Positions 1 through 8,647 of a DNA stretch of 64,000 bases are shown piece after piece. Location: contig DASRAJ010000107.1 of the NCBI GenBank assembly GCA_035638255.1, positions 112,175 through 176,174 on the forward strand. Reading direction: 5' to 3'. Both the position numbers and the translations under genes were made by a program. The stretch comes from DASRAJ01 sp035638255 (GTDB lineage: Bacteria > Bacteroidota > Bacteroidia > Chitinophagales > UBA10324). The notes under the pieces are model-generated. The model was not told the origin of the DNA and did not search any database. It was given only the letters and a program-made list of their open reading frames with translations. Positions within the stretch are counted from its first letter, which is position 1; every line of letters starts with the position of its first letter.

Positions 1-237
1 TGTTACTACAGTATCTCCTTCTGCAATCAAACTTTCCTGGTAAACGTGCATATCAGGAAAGCCATCAGTGAATTGTTTAACTATTTCTTTGAATCCATCA
101 GGACCGGTCGTTGCGTTGGGGATTCCGTGATTCACGAAGCCGGGCGCGATGTATTTGCCGGCTGCATCAAGGTTTTTTCCGTTGATCACTTCAGTGAACA
201 TTTGCTGAACGAGGTTTTTGTTTTGATCTGGTGTCAT
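1..237 (-). CDS. SnoaL-like/ester cyclase family protein, partial at window edge
   Basis: The reading frame opens with ATG at 237 on the minus strand and runs off the left edge, so only the first 79 residues are visible. The N-terminus (MTPDQNKNLVQQMFTEVINGK) and the following NHGIPNATTGPDGFKEIVKQF stretch match the SnoaL-like/NTF2-fold family, whose alpha-plus-beta barrel either hydrolyses or isomerises small polyketide-like substrates or simply binds ligands. The NHG and GPDGFKE positions are typical of the ester cyclase subgroup. A second, divergent member lies at 4370-4753. The catalytic half is outside the window, so the substrate cannot be judged. The opposite-strand reading frame over this stretch is a shadow. 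Confidence 0.75.
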   Translation of the reverse strand, partial: MTPDQNKNLVQQMFTEVINGKNLDAAGKYIAPGFVNHGIPNATTGPDGFKEIVKQFTDGFPDMHVYQESLIAEGDTVVT

Positions 238-404
238 GATATTTGGTTTTTAAATGTGAAGAAAAAATTGGGACACCGAAGCTAACTGTTTTTCAGAACA
301 GAGGGAAAAGTTATCGGGGGAAAATTGAGAGATGCGCCCTAACAATAGGATCTTCCCGCCCTTAACAACTAAATTCTAACTTATCTTCCCTAAAATTTTC
401 CTCT

Positions 405-1502
405 ATGTCGCGAAGAAGAAAAATTCAATTCTCACAATTGTTTGCCATTTGTATAGCTTGGACAATTGTCGCTCTATGCATCCAAACTTATGACTACTTT
501 CTGCTGCATTCGACTGAAGTGCTGGTATTCGCGAAAGACTATTCCTATGTAGCAGGTGTGTTATTCAATGTGATGGGCGCATTGATTGGCGCATTGCTTG
601 CCGGAAGTCTGTTTGTGTTTTATCTCAATGTAAGATTCAAAGACAAGCCTTATGGTTATTCTATCTTCCTGAACTGCATAGTTTACGTGGTGATTATGTC
701 AATCATCATTCTGCTCATAGGTTTTATGTGGGTGCCTCACTCCACAGGAATTAATATAAGCGATCCTGAATTCAAACAAGCGTACTGGAAATACCTGGTT
801 GACCCTTATCATCTGAAGGATATTCTTGTATGGTCAATTGTAACCGCCATTACTCAGTTTGTTCTGCTGATGAACACCAAATTCGGTCACGGTATTCTGT
901 GGGATATCATCAGAGGCAAATATCATTTGCCCAAGGAGGAGATGCGCATTTTCATGTTTGCCGACCTCAATTCATCTACCACGATTGCTGAAAAGCTGGG
1001 CAATGAACGCTATCATGAATTGCTGCAGGATTTTTTCAGTGACGTCACCAATCCTATTATTGACAACAAGGGCGACATTTATCAATACATCGGTGATGAG
1101 GTGGTAGTGGCATGGAAGTATGAAGATGGAATTGCGGGCAGCCGGTGCATCCGCTGCTTCTTTGATATGAAGCTCCAGATTGAGAAAAAAGGCAAGCACT
1201 ATCTTGACAAATTCGGGTTGGTGCCGGGTTTTAAGGCAGGCATTCACTTCGGTAAGGTGATTGCCGGTGAGGTGGGCATCATCAAGCGTGACATCACTTT
1301 CTCCGGCGACGTACTCAATACCACCTCACGCATCGGGAGCAAATGCAAAGACTTTAATGTAGATGTAATTGCTTCCGATGATCTTCTCTCGCAACTTTCT
1401 TTCGGCGATCAGTTTATTTCCAAACATCTTGGCAATATTAAATTGAGGGGGAAGGAAAGGGAAATGGGGCTGAGTGCGCTGTTTGCCCGGGTTTCTGTAT
1501 AA
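405..1502 (+). CDS. Membrane-anchored class III adenylate/guanylate cyclase
   Basis: A 365-residue protein with about four hydrophobic segments in the first 160 residues and a C-terminal class III nucleotide cyclase domain (about 178-360). The catalytic domain shows FADLNSST with the first metal-binding Asp near D187, YIGDEVVVAW with the second near D231, and SGDVLNTTSRI, which supplies the Asn/Arg pair that stabilises the transition state. The family makes cAMP or cGMP from the nucleoside triphosphate; which one cannot be told here. The MSRRRKIQFSQL start is shared exactly in position with the paralogue at 8648-9745, supporting ATG at 405. The N-terminal membrane part is not one I recognise as a named sensor domain. 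Confidence 0.85.
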   Translation: MSRRRKIQFSQLFAICIAWTIVALCIQTYDYFLLHSTEVLVFAKDYSYVAGVLFNVMGALIGALLAGSLFVFYLNVRFKDKPYGYSIFLNCIVYVVIMSIIILLIGFMWVPHSTGINISDPEFKQAYWKYLVDPYHLKDILVWSIVTAITQFVLLMNTKFGHGILWDIIRGKYHLPKEEMRIFMFADLNSSTTIAEKLGNERYHELLQDFFSDVTNPIIDNKGDIYQYIGDEVVVAWKYEDGIAGSRCIRCFFDMKLQIEKKGKHYLDKFGLVPGFKAGIHFGKVIAGEVGIIKRDITFSGDVLNTTSRIGSKCKDFNVDVIASDDLLSQLSFGDQFISKHLGNIKLRGKEREMGLSALFARVSV

Positions 1503-1579
1503 AGAAAGATTGAAGTAAATACAATTTTTGATCCCCTGCGCCCGGCAAGTCATAGACTATAATCAACACTAAGTAAAGA

Positions 1580-1984
1580 TTAATTATCAGGCGCTCCCTG
1601 CGCCACCCATAATTCAAATTTCTCCAAAGCAGAATCTGTAAGTTCAGTGGGGGTATCGGAGAAAATGGGCGGCATGCCACCGTTTGAATTAAATACACGG
1701 GATTGGATGGAGCCATTGTCAACTTTGTCTTTTAGTCCCTGGTAAATAGTGAAATCACCAAGCGATCCCTGGTTGGTATTACTTACGTGGCAAAGTTGCT
1801 GACTGTTATCATTCGGGTATCCTTTGCCGTAGCAGTAAGTAGTCAGGATTGGAACAATGTCATTGTGATAGCTGATGATTACCGTGTCATTGATAAGATC
1901 GGGGGTGATAACATAGTTAGCTTTATGAAATGTGCAGGATGAAAATATCATTAATGCAGCTGCCATAAATTGAATTCGTTTCAT
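1580..1984 (-). CDS. Small lipoprotein, cytochrome c-like fold without heme motif
   Basis: A 134-residue protein whose N-terminus (hydrophobic stretch followed by SSCTF) is a lipobox, so it is probably a periplasm- or surface-facing lipoprotein. The body resembles the cytochrome c-like domains frequent in Bacteroidota exoproteins: HNDIVPILTTYC near the start and GGMPP...LTDSALEKFELWVAQGAPDN at the end, where the final helix packs against heme. The expected CxxCH is missing: the first Cys lies well upstream of a CH pair, separated by a GYPNDNSQQL stretch. It may therefore be a heme-free relative. It lies just downstream of the CHRD gene on the same strand, about 65 bp away, and could be co-transcribed with it. 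Confidence 0.6.
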   Translation of the reverse strand: MKRIQFMAAALMIFSSCTFHKANYVITPDLINDTVIISYHNDIVPILTTYCYGKGYPNDNSQQLCHVSNTNQGSLGDFTIYQGLKDKVDNGSIQSRVFNSNGGMPPIFSDTPTELTDSALEKFELWVAQGAPDN

Positions 1985-2048
1985 AAGAAGAGGTTAAAGA
2001 ACAAGGACAAAGAAAATTTTCTTCGCCCTTGCTGATTGTCAATAAAAA

Positions 2049-3907
2049 TTATTCTTTAATGAATTTTCCAATTACTACAGAATGATTAAGTGCAGAAAAT
2101 TTTACCAAATAAATTCCCGGGACTAAACCGGTCAGCGTTAAGCGTTCACTATTGGATCCTTTTGTGACGCTCACCTCTTTGCTCATCACTGTATTTCCGG
2201 TGATTCCCACCAGTTGGATTTTTGCAGATGCAGAAGTGAGCGATTCAAAATTCACATTCACCACATTACCTTCAACAGGATTCGGATACAGTGCGAACTG
2301 TGAAACCTGGTCACCAATGGATGCAATGCCTACAACGCCCACCGTAGTGACAAAGCAATCTGCGCCACGAATCACTTGTCCTCTTATTTCACCACCCGGA
2401 TTAGCAGCAGTGTGAACGTTGATGTAAACACTGTCATTAATAAACAGGTTGGAGGAGGCGATAGTAAAAGGAGTGGCGTCATCGTCCGTCCAGTAACCGA
2501 AAGCCGCATCGCTGGTACCTGTTTGTGAAAACCAATCCGTGACTTCAAAGATTACTCCACCGTTTTGGCCGAATACATTTTTGTGAAATTGAGCGGCGGT
2601 AACAGATCCTGAAAGTCCATTGACAACTACCATGAGGTGAACATTTTCCTGGAAGCGGTCCATCGTAACAATACCGGAACCTGTTGCTGTGGAATTGGTC
2701 GCAGGATTTTCCTGTGATCCATCCATTCTGAAGGTGTACCCTTCGCGCGCATAGCGGTACACCTGCCCGCGAATCTCACCACCCGGATTAGCAGCAGTGT
2801 GCATGTTAAAGTACATGTCACCAGTGAGAAATGAGTTGATGACAGAAGGCGTAAGAGTTGTTCCTGTTACAAAACCATCCACCCTGTTTCCGTTGATGTC
2901 AGCAGTTGTATTAATAACCACCGGTCCGCTGATTCCGGGAGCACCCGTATGAAAGTGCGCACCGGTTGCTGTTGCACTCAATCCATCGGCTACTACATGA
3001 TACCACAGTGTATCGAGGGTAGTATTCAGCTTTACAATTTCAACTCCCGAAGCCGTGGTCACTACAGGAGGTGTTTCCTGCGCCCCATCGAGGGAGGCAT
3101 CAAAAGCAAGGTTCGCATCAGTAGTAAGCTGCCCTCTTATTTCTCCGCCAGGATTGTCAGCCGTGTGCACGTTGACATATATATTTCCCGCAAGAAGATC
3201 ACTGAGATACGCCGTGGGATCCACTTCCCCTTCGATCACATTGCCGGATACCATAGTAGTTAAATCCTGTACCACACCTCCGCTTACTCCCGGAGCACCC
3301 ACATGCAAATGCGCACCGGTGATGGCGCCACTCAATCCCTGGACTACTACATGAATAGTAAGCGCCTTATAATTTTGATACAGATCAAAAACACCAAGCC
3401 CATACGCACCCGTATTCACTTGTGGAACTTCCTGCGCCCCATCCATCATGGCTGAATAAGCATAATCCGTTTCGGGTAGAATCTGTCCGCGGATTTCTCC
3501 ACCCGGATTTGCGGCAGTGTGAACATTGATGTAATAATTTCCGCTCAGCATTTTCGAAATAACTTCCGGGGTGAGCACCGATCCTGTGATGGTGGCATTG
3601 AGATCATTTCCTGAAATGTTGGCAACTAAACTTATAATCACTCCACCGGAAACACCCGGCAGTCCTTCATGAATATGGGCGCCGGTAATAACACCGCTTA
3701 ATCCTTCGAAGCTTGCGTGAATGCAAAGGTATCCCGTGTTGCATTGAGTACAAAGCTGGCAACGCCGATTGCATTGGTTACCACAGCGGGCACTTCCTGT
3801 GCCCCGTCTAATTTTGCTGACATGGTTAAATTACCACTGAGATGATTGGCAAAACCGGTAAGGGCAATGAGCATGCTTACCAGAGTAATTGTAAAAACTT
3901 TTTTCAT
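2049..3907 (-). pseudogene. CHRD-domain T9SS exoprotein, interrupted by a frameshift
   Basis: Two same-strand frames (3698-3907 and up to 3641, ending at 2049) form one gene. The first has a signal peptide and the start of a CHRD domain (SAKLDGAQEVPAV); its frame ends ...DTFAFTQASKD. The next frame continues the same domain as IHASFEGLSGVITGAHIHEG, which lines up with LTIHVVVQGLSGAITGAHLH of the following repeat. Four CHRD units are visible, each from DGxQExP to NxHTAxNPGGEIRGQ, followed by a T9SS C-terminal domain (YPNPVEGN ... IYLVKF). One base appears missing at about 3719-3728. Either the gene is broken or the assembly has an indel. CHRD domains are extracellular beta domains also known from chordin and bacterial exoproteins; their ligand here is unknown. 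Confidence 0.8.
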
Positions 3908-4369
3908 GGTTATTTTTTTTGTTGTGAATTAATAATCTAAAATGAGCGGCGTGAGAAAAACCTGTGATATGCGGGCAAAGATCATGACGCAGATTTTTTA
4001 TTAACTGTTAATCAAATTGAATGGAAACACACAACGGCTGAGCGGGAGTTATGATCTTCTGAAGCGGAATAAAGAATCAACACACCCGGAAAGCCTGACT
4101 AATATATGACGGCGATAAATCCAGACGGGTTGGGTGAACGACAAATTTCCGCGCAACGCTCTAATCCTCCGAAGAAAGTCATGAGTCCTGCGGACAAATA
4201 CGGAAATTTGACATACACCAAGCCGTACACCAAACAGATTTTAAGGAAGAAGAAATTAATTTTCAATTTTTGAAGATTGGTAGCCATACGGGAACGAAAA
4301 AATCTTCTATATCCTTGTAACCATTTTCCTTCAGCAAAAAATTTCTTTTCACCCCTTAAAACTACCATC
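3908..4369. other. Intergenic region, nothing recognised
   Basis: This stretch separates the divergent CHRD gene and the SnoaL-like gene. Both would need promoters here. Short frames exist on both strands but none shows a family motif or start context, and no palindrome comparable to those elsewhere in the window was seen. Confidence 0.5.
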
Positions 4370-4753
4370 ATGAATGCAACAGCAGACCAAAACAAAGAAC
4401 TTGCAAAAAGATTACTGGAACTGGCTTTCATTAAGAAAGATGTGAATGCAGCCGCTGAGCTCATCACGGATGAGTACATCCAGCATAATCCCAATGTGCC
4501 CACCGGGAAAGCAGGATTCTTAGAAGCCATTCCCCATTTCTACCAAATGTTTCCCGATCTGAAATGGGAATTGAAACACATTTGGTCTGAGGGTGATCAC
4601 GTGATCGCTCACTCACACTACCACTTTGTGAAAGAAGGAAACGGCTCTGCCGTAGTGGACATCTTCAGAATTAAAGATGGTAAAGTGGATGAGCACTGGG
4701 ATGTGATACAGGACATTCCGGAGAAGATGGCTCATAATAATGGGATGTTCTAA
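4370..4753 (+). CDS. SnoaL-like/NTF2-fold protein
   Basis: A 127-residue protein beginning at ATG 4370; the open frame extends upstream but this start matches the family's length and its MNATADQNKELAKRLLELAF opening. Landmarks are the helix-turn into DEYIQHNPNVPTGKAGF, the FPDLKWELKHIWSEGDHV strand pair and a C-terminal FRIKDGKVDEHWDVIQDIP, all standard for predicted SnoaL-like aldol condensation-type proteins (the HNP and EHWD positions line the pocket). The family binds or isomerises small hydrophobic molecules; a substrate cannot be named. It stands alone, and a long perfect hairpin lies immediately downstream. Confidence 0.8.
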   Translation: MNATADQNKELAKRLLELAFIKKDVNAAAELITDEYIQHNPNVPTGKAGFLEAIPHFYQMFPDLKWELKHIWSEGDHVIAHSHYHFVKEGNGSAVVDIFRIKDGKVDEHWDVIQDIPEKMAHNNGMF

Positions 4754-4771
4754 GGGGACAGTTCGCCTTAT

Positions 4772-4853
4772 ACGATACACGATACACGTAACACGACTCA
4801 TTTAACGATATAGCTCGCGAGTGCTGAGTCGTGTTACGTGTATCGTGTATCGT
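4772..4853. repeat. Perfect 29-bp inverted repeat (hairpin repeat family, copy 1)
   Basis: Arm 4772-4800 is the exact reverse complement of arm 4825-4853, with a 24-nt loop. The arms contain ACGATACACG and CGTAACACGACTCA. Related hairpins occur at 6557-6638 and 7286-7391. It lies between two same-strand genes and could act as a terminator or be a nonautonomous repeat. Confidence 0.9.
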
Positions 4854-4907
4854 TTAGTTCGGCTTAGGAAAAATCATTCTTACCTTTAACTTTCTAACCC
4901 GGTTAGT

Positions 4908-6473
4908 GTGCAAAAAATCCTCCTGATAATTCTTATCTCCTGCATCAGCGAAAATGTTTTTTCACAAACTCCTGATTGGAGCACGTCAATCGCTACTATA
5001 CTTTATACTAATTGTTCTACCTGCCATCATGATGGTGGCATCGCACCATTCCCGCTCATGACATACAATGATGCCGTGCTGAATGGTTTCAGCATTCAGG
5101 CGGATGTGAATGCGAGCAAGATGCCGCCGTGGCCACCTGATCCTTCCTACAGTCACTTTCGTGATGAGCGTGTTTTAGCAGATAGTGAGATTTCACAGAT
5201 CAACTCCTGGGTTGATGGGGGAATGCCGTTGGGTGACTCTACCCTCGCTCCGCAGCCACCCGTTTTTACCAGCACAGTTATCATGCAGAATCCTGATGAT
5301 ACTTTAATTCTTCCTTCGTTCACGCTCACCGCTAACTCCGATGTCTACCGGTGCTTTGCTGTTCATTCTGATTACGCTGAAGCGAAATATCTGAATGAAG
5401 TGGAAGTGATTCCCGGAAACAGCGCTATCGTTCACCACCTGTTTTTGTTTCATGACACTTCAGACATTTCTTACCAGCATGATCTGGATGATCCGCTGCC
5501 CGGATTTTACGGAGGGTTCCTCGATGGATTTAGTCCTTTCGCGGTACTCGATGTTGGCTGGACACCGGGCAGTACTATTTTTTCATTGCCGCCTGACATG
5601 GGCATCGAAGTACCGGCAGGTTCTGATTTTATTGTTTCCATCCATTATGCCCCGGGACATATCGGTGAAACTGACAGCACAAAAGTTTATTTGAAATGGA
5701 GTGACAATCCAAACGTACGTACCATTACCAACTACCGGCTTTTACACTGGCACGTGCCTTCACTCCTGAATCCGCCATTTGAGATTCCTGCCAACGAGGT
5801 AAAGACTTTCTATGAGCAGTCCACCATTTTCCCGCAGGATAAATCTTTGGTAGCGCTGCAGCCGCACATGCATCTTATCGGAACATCCTTCGAAGTGTTT
5901 ATGGTAACCGCGCAGGGTGATACTACAGGATTGCTCTACATTCCTCAATGGAATTTTTACTGGCAGTTAGGATATTTTGTAACCAAGCTGATTAAAATTC
6001 CGGAGGGCGCGCAAATTTTTGGTACTGCTGTGTTTGACAATACAACCAACAATCCAAACAATCCGAGTAACCCGCCGATTAATGTGGCAGCAGGCGAAAG
6101 TACTTTTGATGAAATGATGTCGTGCCGGTTTTGGATGATGAATTACCAGCCGGGCGATGAAAATATTTTACTCGACAGTTCAGTTTACACTTCATGGGAT
6201 CATCCCAATCAACTCAGCAATTTGCAGGTAGAAATTTTCCCGAACCCTGTTGATCATTCATTTCATTTTGTGACCTCTCTTCCTGAGCATCACATGAAGT
6301 GGACGCTAAGCAATCAGCTTGGTATGTGTGCAAGATCGGGTGTCGGAAAAAATATTCCCGATGGAATTTATAGCCGGGAAGTAGTGGTGAGTGATCTTCC
6401 TGCCGGCCTTTACATTCTCACCGTGCAATCAGGAATGCAGCGTGCGGTAAGCAAAGTGATGATTGAGAAATAA
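4908..6473 (+). CDS. Secreted cytochrome c / copper type II monooxygenase-like protein with T9SS domain
   Basis: A 521-residue exported protein starting with GTG. After a signal peptide comes a cytochrome c-type site C36-S-T-C39-H40 with the usual MPPWPPDP follow-up. The central 280 residues resemble the two-domain fold of copper type II ascorbate-dependent monooxygenases (PHM/DBH-like): NSAIVHHLFLFHD supplies a His-His pair for one copper, and LQPHMHLIGTSFEV supplies an HxH pair plus Met-type ligands for the second. The end is a T9SS sorting domain (FPNPVDHS ... GLYILTVQSG). The likely role is an extracellular or surface oxidase in which the cytochrome passes electrons to or from copper. The substrate is unknown. 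No partner gene is adjacent. Confidence 0.78.
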   Translation: MQKILLIILISCISENVFSQTPDWSTSIATILYTNCSTCHHDGGIAPFPLMTYNDAVLNGFSIQADVNASKMPPWPPDPSYSHFRDERVLADSEISQINSWVDGGMPLGDSTLAPQPPVFTSTVIMQNPDDTLILPSFTLTANSDVYRCFAVHSDYAEAKYLNEVEVIPGNSAIVHHLFLFHDTSDISYQHDLDDPLPGFYGGFLDGFSPFAVLDVGWTPGSTIFSLPPDMGIEVPAGSDFIVSIHYAPGHIGETDSTKVYLKWSDNPNVRTITNYRLLHWHVPSLLNPPFEIPANEVKTFYEQSTIFPQDKSLVALQPHMHLIGTSFEVFMVTAQGDTTGLLYIPQWNFYWQLGYFVTKLIKIPEGAQIFGTAVFDNTTNNPNNPSNPPINVAAGESTFDEMMSCRFWMMNYQPGDENILLDSSVYTSWDHPNQLSNLQVEIFPNPVDHSFHFVTSLPEHHMKWTLSNQLGMCARSGVGKNIPDGIYSREVVVSDLPAGLYILTVQSGMQRAVSKVMIEK

Positions 6474-6556
6474 GGCTACGGAATTGACCTGCGATAATTC
6501 TTTGTTGATGACGAAGAGCAAAGAAGAAATTTATCCCCGGTGAACTAGTTTACAAT

Positions 6557-6638
6557 ACGATACACGATATACGTAACACGACCCTGGACTCGCAACCTTT
6601 GTCGTAAAATGAGTCGTGTTACGTGTATCTTGTATCGT
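6557..6638. repeat. Imperfect long hairpin repeat (copy 2)
   Basis: Arms 6557-6582 and 6613-6638 are near-complementary. The loop contains GGACTCGCAA and TTTGTCGTAAAATG, shared almost exactly with copy 3 at 7286-7391. It sits directly upstream of the start of the 6684 gene, so it could form in that gene's leader. Confidence 0.85.
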
Positions 6639-6683
6639 ATTAATGTGTTGCTCCGTTCGCTTCAGACATTTATTTTTGAGACG

Positions 6684-7274
6684 ATGAAAATAACTGCGGT
6701 ACTTTTTATTGCAGCCATCTTTTCTTTTTTGATTGCCGCAAGGAATTCGAGCGATCCGTTTGATCTGCAATTGGTCATTCAGCAGAAGGGAAAGGACATT
6801 GCTGTGAATGATACATTCAGTAAAATCACTTTGGCGCGAATGCCGTTTTCTTTATTCTTTAATTCACTGCCTTATGACACGATCGGAAATAAATTTTATG
6901 CCACGCGAATAGCAGTAACGCTCGAAAAAAAAGAGATAAAGGAAATAGCAACAGGAAAAAGTATTGATGACATCCCCTATTTCTCTCCGGGTACAGGCAC
7001 AGCAACATTGGGTCCTTATGAAAAATTTTATTTGAACGGCGGACATCAATACATCATTTATGAGACAGAAGGTGAACGGAGAGCCTCGCTCGTGAGCGAG
7101 GACAACGGATTGCTGCGGCTTACCTGCGATGTGCCTGCACTGTTTGGTGAGCGCACCATTGAGTTCTCTTCAAAAAACATTAACAGGTTTTACATGATCG
7201 TATTGAGTGACATGAATTTGAATGGCATTGTTGACGCCGGTGAATTCAGAGCTATTGAAATTGATCTGCAATGA
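6684..7274 (+). CDS. Exported protein of unknown function with a C-terminal calcium-loop-like motif
   Basis: ATG at 6684 is chosen over the longer frame because the upstream part only translates the hairpin repeat. The 196-residue product has a signal peptide (MKITAVLFIAAIFSFLIAA) and no recognised family. Residues near the end read SDMNLNGIVDAGEFRAIEI, an EF-hand/dockerin-like Dx[DN]xDG-type acidic loop that may bind calcium. The N-terminal part (DLQLVIQQKGKDI ... PFSLFFNSLP) suggests beta strands. An 18-bp perfect palindrome lies in frame at 7084-7101 and encodes SLVSE, which may be an inserted repeat. It is flanked on both sides by members of one hairpin family. Confidence 0.6.
   Translation: MKITAVLFIAAIFSFLIAARNSSDPFDLQLVIQQKGKDIAVNDTFSKITLARMPFSLFFNSLPYDTIGNKFYATRIAVTLEKKEIKEIATGKSIDDIPYFSPGTGTATLGPYEKFYLNGGHQYIIYETEGERRASLVSEDNGLLRLTCDVPALFGERTIEFSSKNINRFYMIVLSDMNLNGIVDAGEFRAIEIDLQ
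7084..7101. repeat. In-frame 18-bp palindrome inside a coding sequence
   Basis: CCTCGCTC-GT-GAGCGAGG is a perfect 8-2-8 inverted repeat lying within the 6684-7274 gene. Its length is a multiple of three, so the reading frame is kept. Confidence 0.8.
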
Positions 7275-7285
7275 AGTTGTTTACA

Positions 7286-7391
7286 ATACACAATACATGA
7301 TACACGTAACACGATACACGAACACGTAACACGACTCAGGACTCGCAATCTTTGTCCTAAAATGAGTCGTGTTATGTGTATCGTGTATCGT
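7286..7391. repeat. Long hairpin repeat (copy 3)
   Basis: The left arm is an extended run of ACACG/ACGTAACACGA units and the right arm (7362-7391) reads TGAGTCGTGTTATGTG followed by TATCGTGTATCGTA. The central part is nearly identical to copy 2. It lies between convergent genes (7274 on plus, 7405 on minus), where it could serve as a bidirectional terminator. Confidence 0.85.
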
Positions 7392-7404
7392 AAAGAACAA
7401 TCCA

Positions 7405-8202
7405 TTAGACCGGAGCCGAATAGTGCTTAACCTTCTTACTCTTTTCTACAGCTATTAAATGCTCCTTCATTTCTTCATCGCTCACTTTTTTCTTCAGCAT
7501 CCTGAACCTTCTTGAATAAAAAACACTCACAACAGGACCGATAAAAAGAAACCAGATCCATGAATTGCCGGCATACTCGTCACTCAAAAGCAAGGCGGTG
7601 AGCATAACGACTACACCAAAACCGCTCACAATTATATTCATAAACATTTCTGTTTTCAGGTTAAAGAGTTCGACATTGTTAAGTGAAAGTTCTGTGCGCT
7701 TGTTCCAGGCATGAAGAAAAAGAAAAAACAACATGAGATAAACAGCGGCAAACCCGGCGCTGTAAACAAGCATGAGTTGCTTGACTTCATAAACAAAACT
7801 GATGCGATGTACCTCTGTTCCATCCTGGTTCACCACATTGCCGGTGGTGAGCAGCGAGAATAAAAACTTGAGCGGATACACATAAAACAGTACCACGAAA
7901 ATGAGGATGGAGTTCAAAATAATAGTAGTGCGGTCGCGCAAACCGAAGTAGCGGAAAAACAGGTACTGCTTGTACCAGATGAGAACAAGAAAAACGAAGC
8001 AGATGGCAAAGCCGAACATCCCGCGCATGCTTTCCATCAACTCATGAAAGGTGAGCGGTACCTCGAGCGAAACAACGGTAAGTGTTACTGCAAAAGCAAA
8101 CACGGCATCGCTGAATGCCTCGATGCGAAGTATCTCATGGTTGCGCCACACAAAGCGGCTCGACCTTCGCCCAACATTTTTCAAAGCTTTCCCTCGCAGC
8201 AT
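7405..8202 (-). CDS. TMEM175-family (DUF1211) potassium channel-like membrane protein
   Basis: The hallmark is RIEAFSDAVFAFAVTLTVV near the N-terminus: the FSD sequence in the first helix defines the TMEM175 family, whose bacterial members are potassium-selective channels built from six-helix subunits. Further hydrophobic segments follow (FAICFVFLVLIWYKQYLFF, ILIFVVLFYVYPLKFLF, FAAVYLMLFFLFLHAW, IIVSGFGVVVMLTALLL, IWFLFIGPVVSVFY), giving about six helices in 265 residues. ATG at 8202 is preferred; the longer frame begins with TTG and adds an unsupported tail. The C-terminus is a basic cytoplasmic stretch. It stands alone between repeat-rich gaps. Confidence 0.85.
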   Translation of the reverse strand: MLRGKALKNVGRRSSRFVWRNHEILRIEAFSDAVFAFAVTLTVVSLEVPLTFHELMESMRGMFGFAICFVFLVLIWYKQYLFFRYFGLRDRTTIILNSILIFVVLFYVYPLKFLFSLLTTGNVVNQDGTEVHRISFVYEVKQLMLVYSAGFAAVYLMLFFLFLHAWNKRTELSLNNVELFNLKTEMFMNIIVSGFGVVVMLTALLLSDEYAGNSWIWFLFIGPVVSVFYSRRFRMLKKKVSDEEMKEHLIAVEKSKKVKHYSAPV

Positions 8203-8647
8203 ATTGATTTGATTACAGGCGGAAGGTAGGAGATAAAAATGGGGATTAGAAGACAAGAATATTTTTCTGGCTGCGGTTTATTACGGATGAGAGTTGGCGA
8301 GGGAGTGATTTATTTTTGCGGGCTGACAAAATATCGGTAGAAACGGAGAATGAAATAATCCCAGTCCCGTAGAAGGGACGCAAGTCATCGCGGACCTAAC
8401 GGCACGCAAGAGCACTCGTTAATCAATACCTACCGATATTAGATCCCTACGGGATTTTTGGACAGACACTAAACCCCTGAAATAATTGCCTGATAAGGAT
8501 TGTGCGTGATCACGATTTTGTTTGACTTAACGCGTATACGATTAATCGGAACAAGCTGTGCGTGATTAGAAGACGAGGAGCAACAACAACTTGTCAAGCC
8601 ACCGGTGGGATTTCGTACTAACTTAACTTCCTGAAAACTTAATCCCA
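8203..8647. repeat. Repeat-bearing intergenic region
   Basis: No gene is supported here. A perfect 11-bp inverted repeat, AATATCGGTAG at 8330-8340 and its complement at 8430-8440, encloses about 90 bp that include CCCGTAGAAGGGAC. Directly after the right arm is the palindrome ATCCCTACGGGAT (about 8443-8455). The arrangement looks like a small nonautonomous repeat. The promoter of the 8648 cyclase must lie in the last 150 bp. Confidence 0.6.

Noticed and set aside
4099..4530. 143-aa minus-strand frame
   Set aside because: Antisense to the SnoaL-like gene, no supporting motif.
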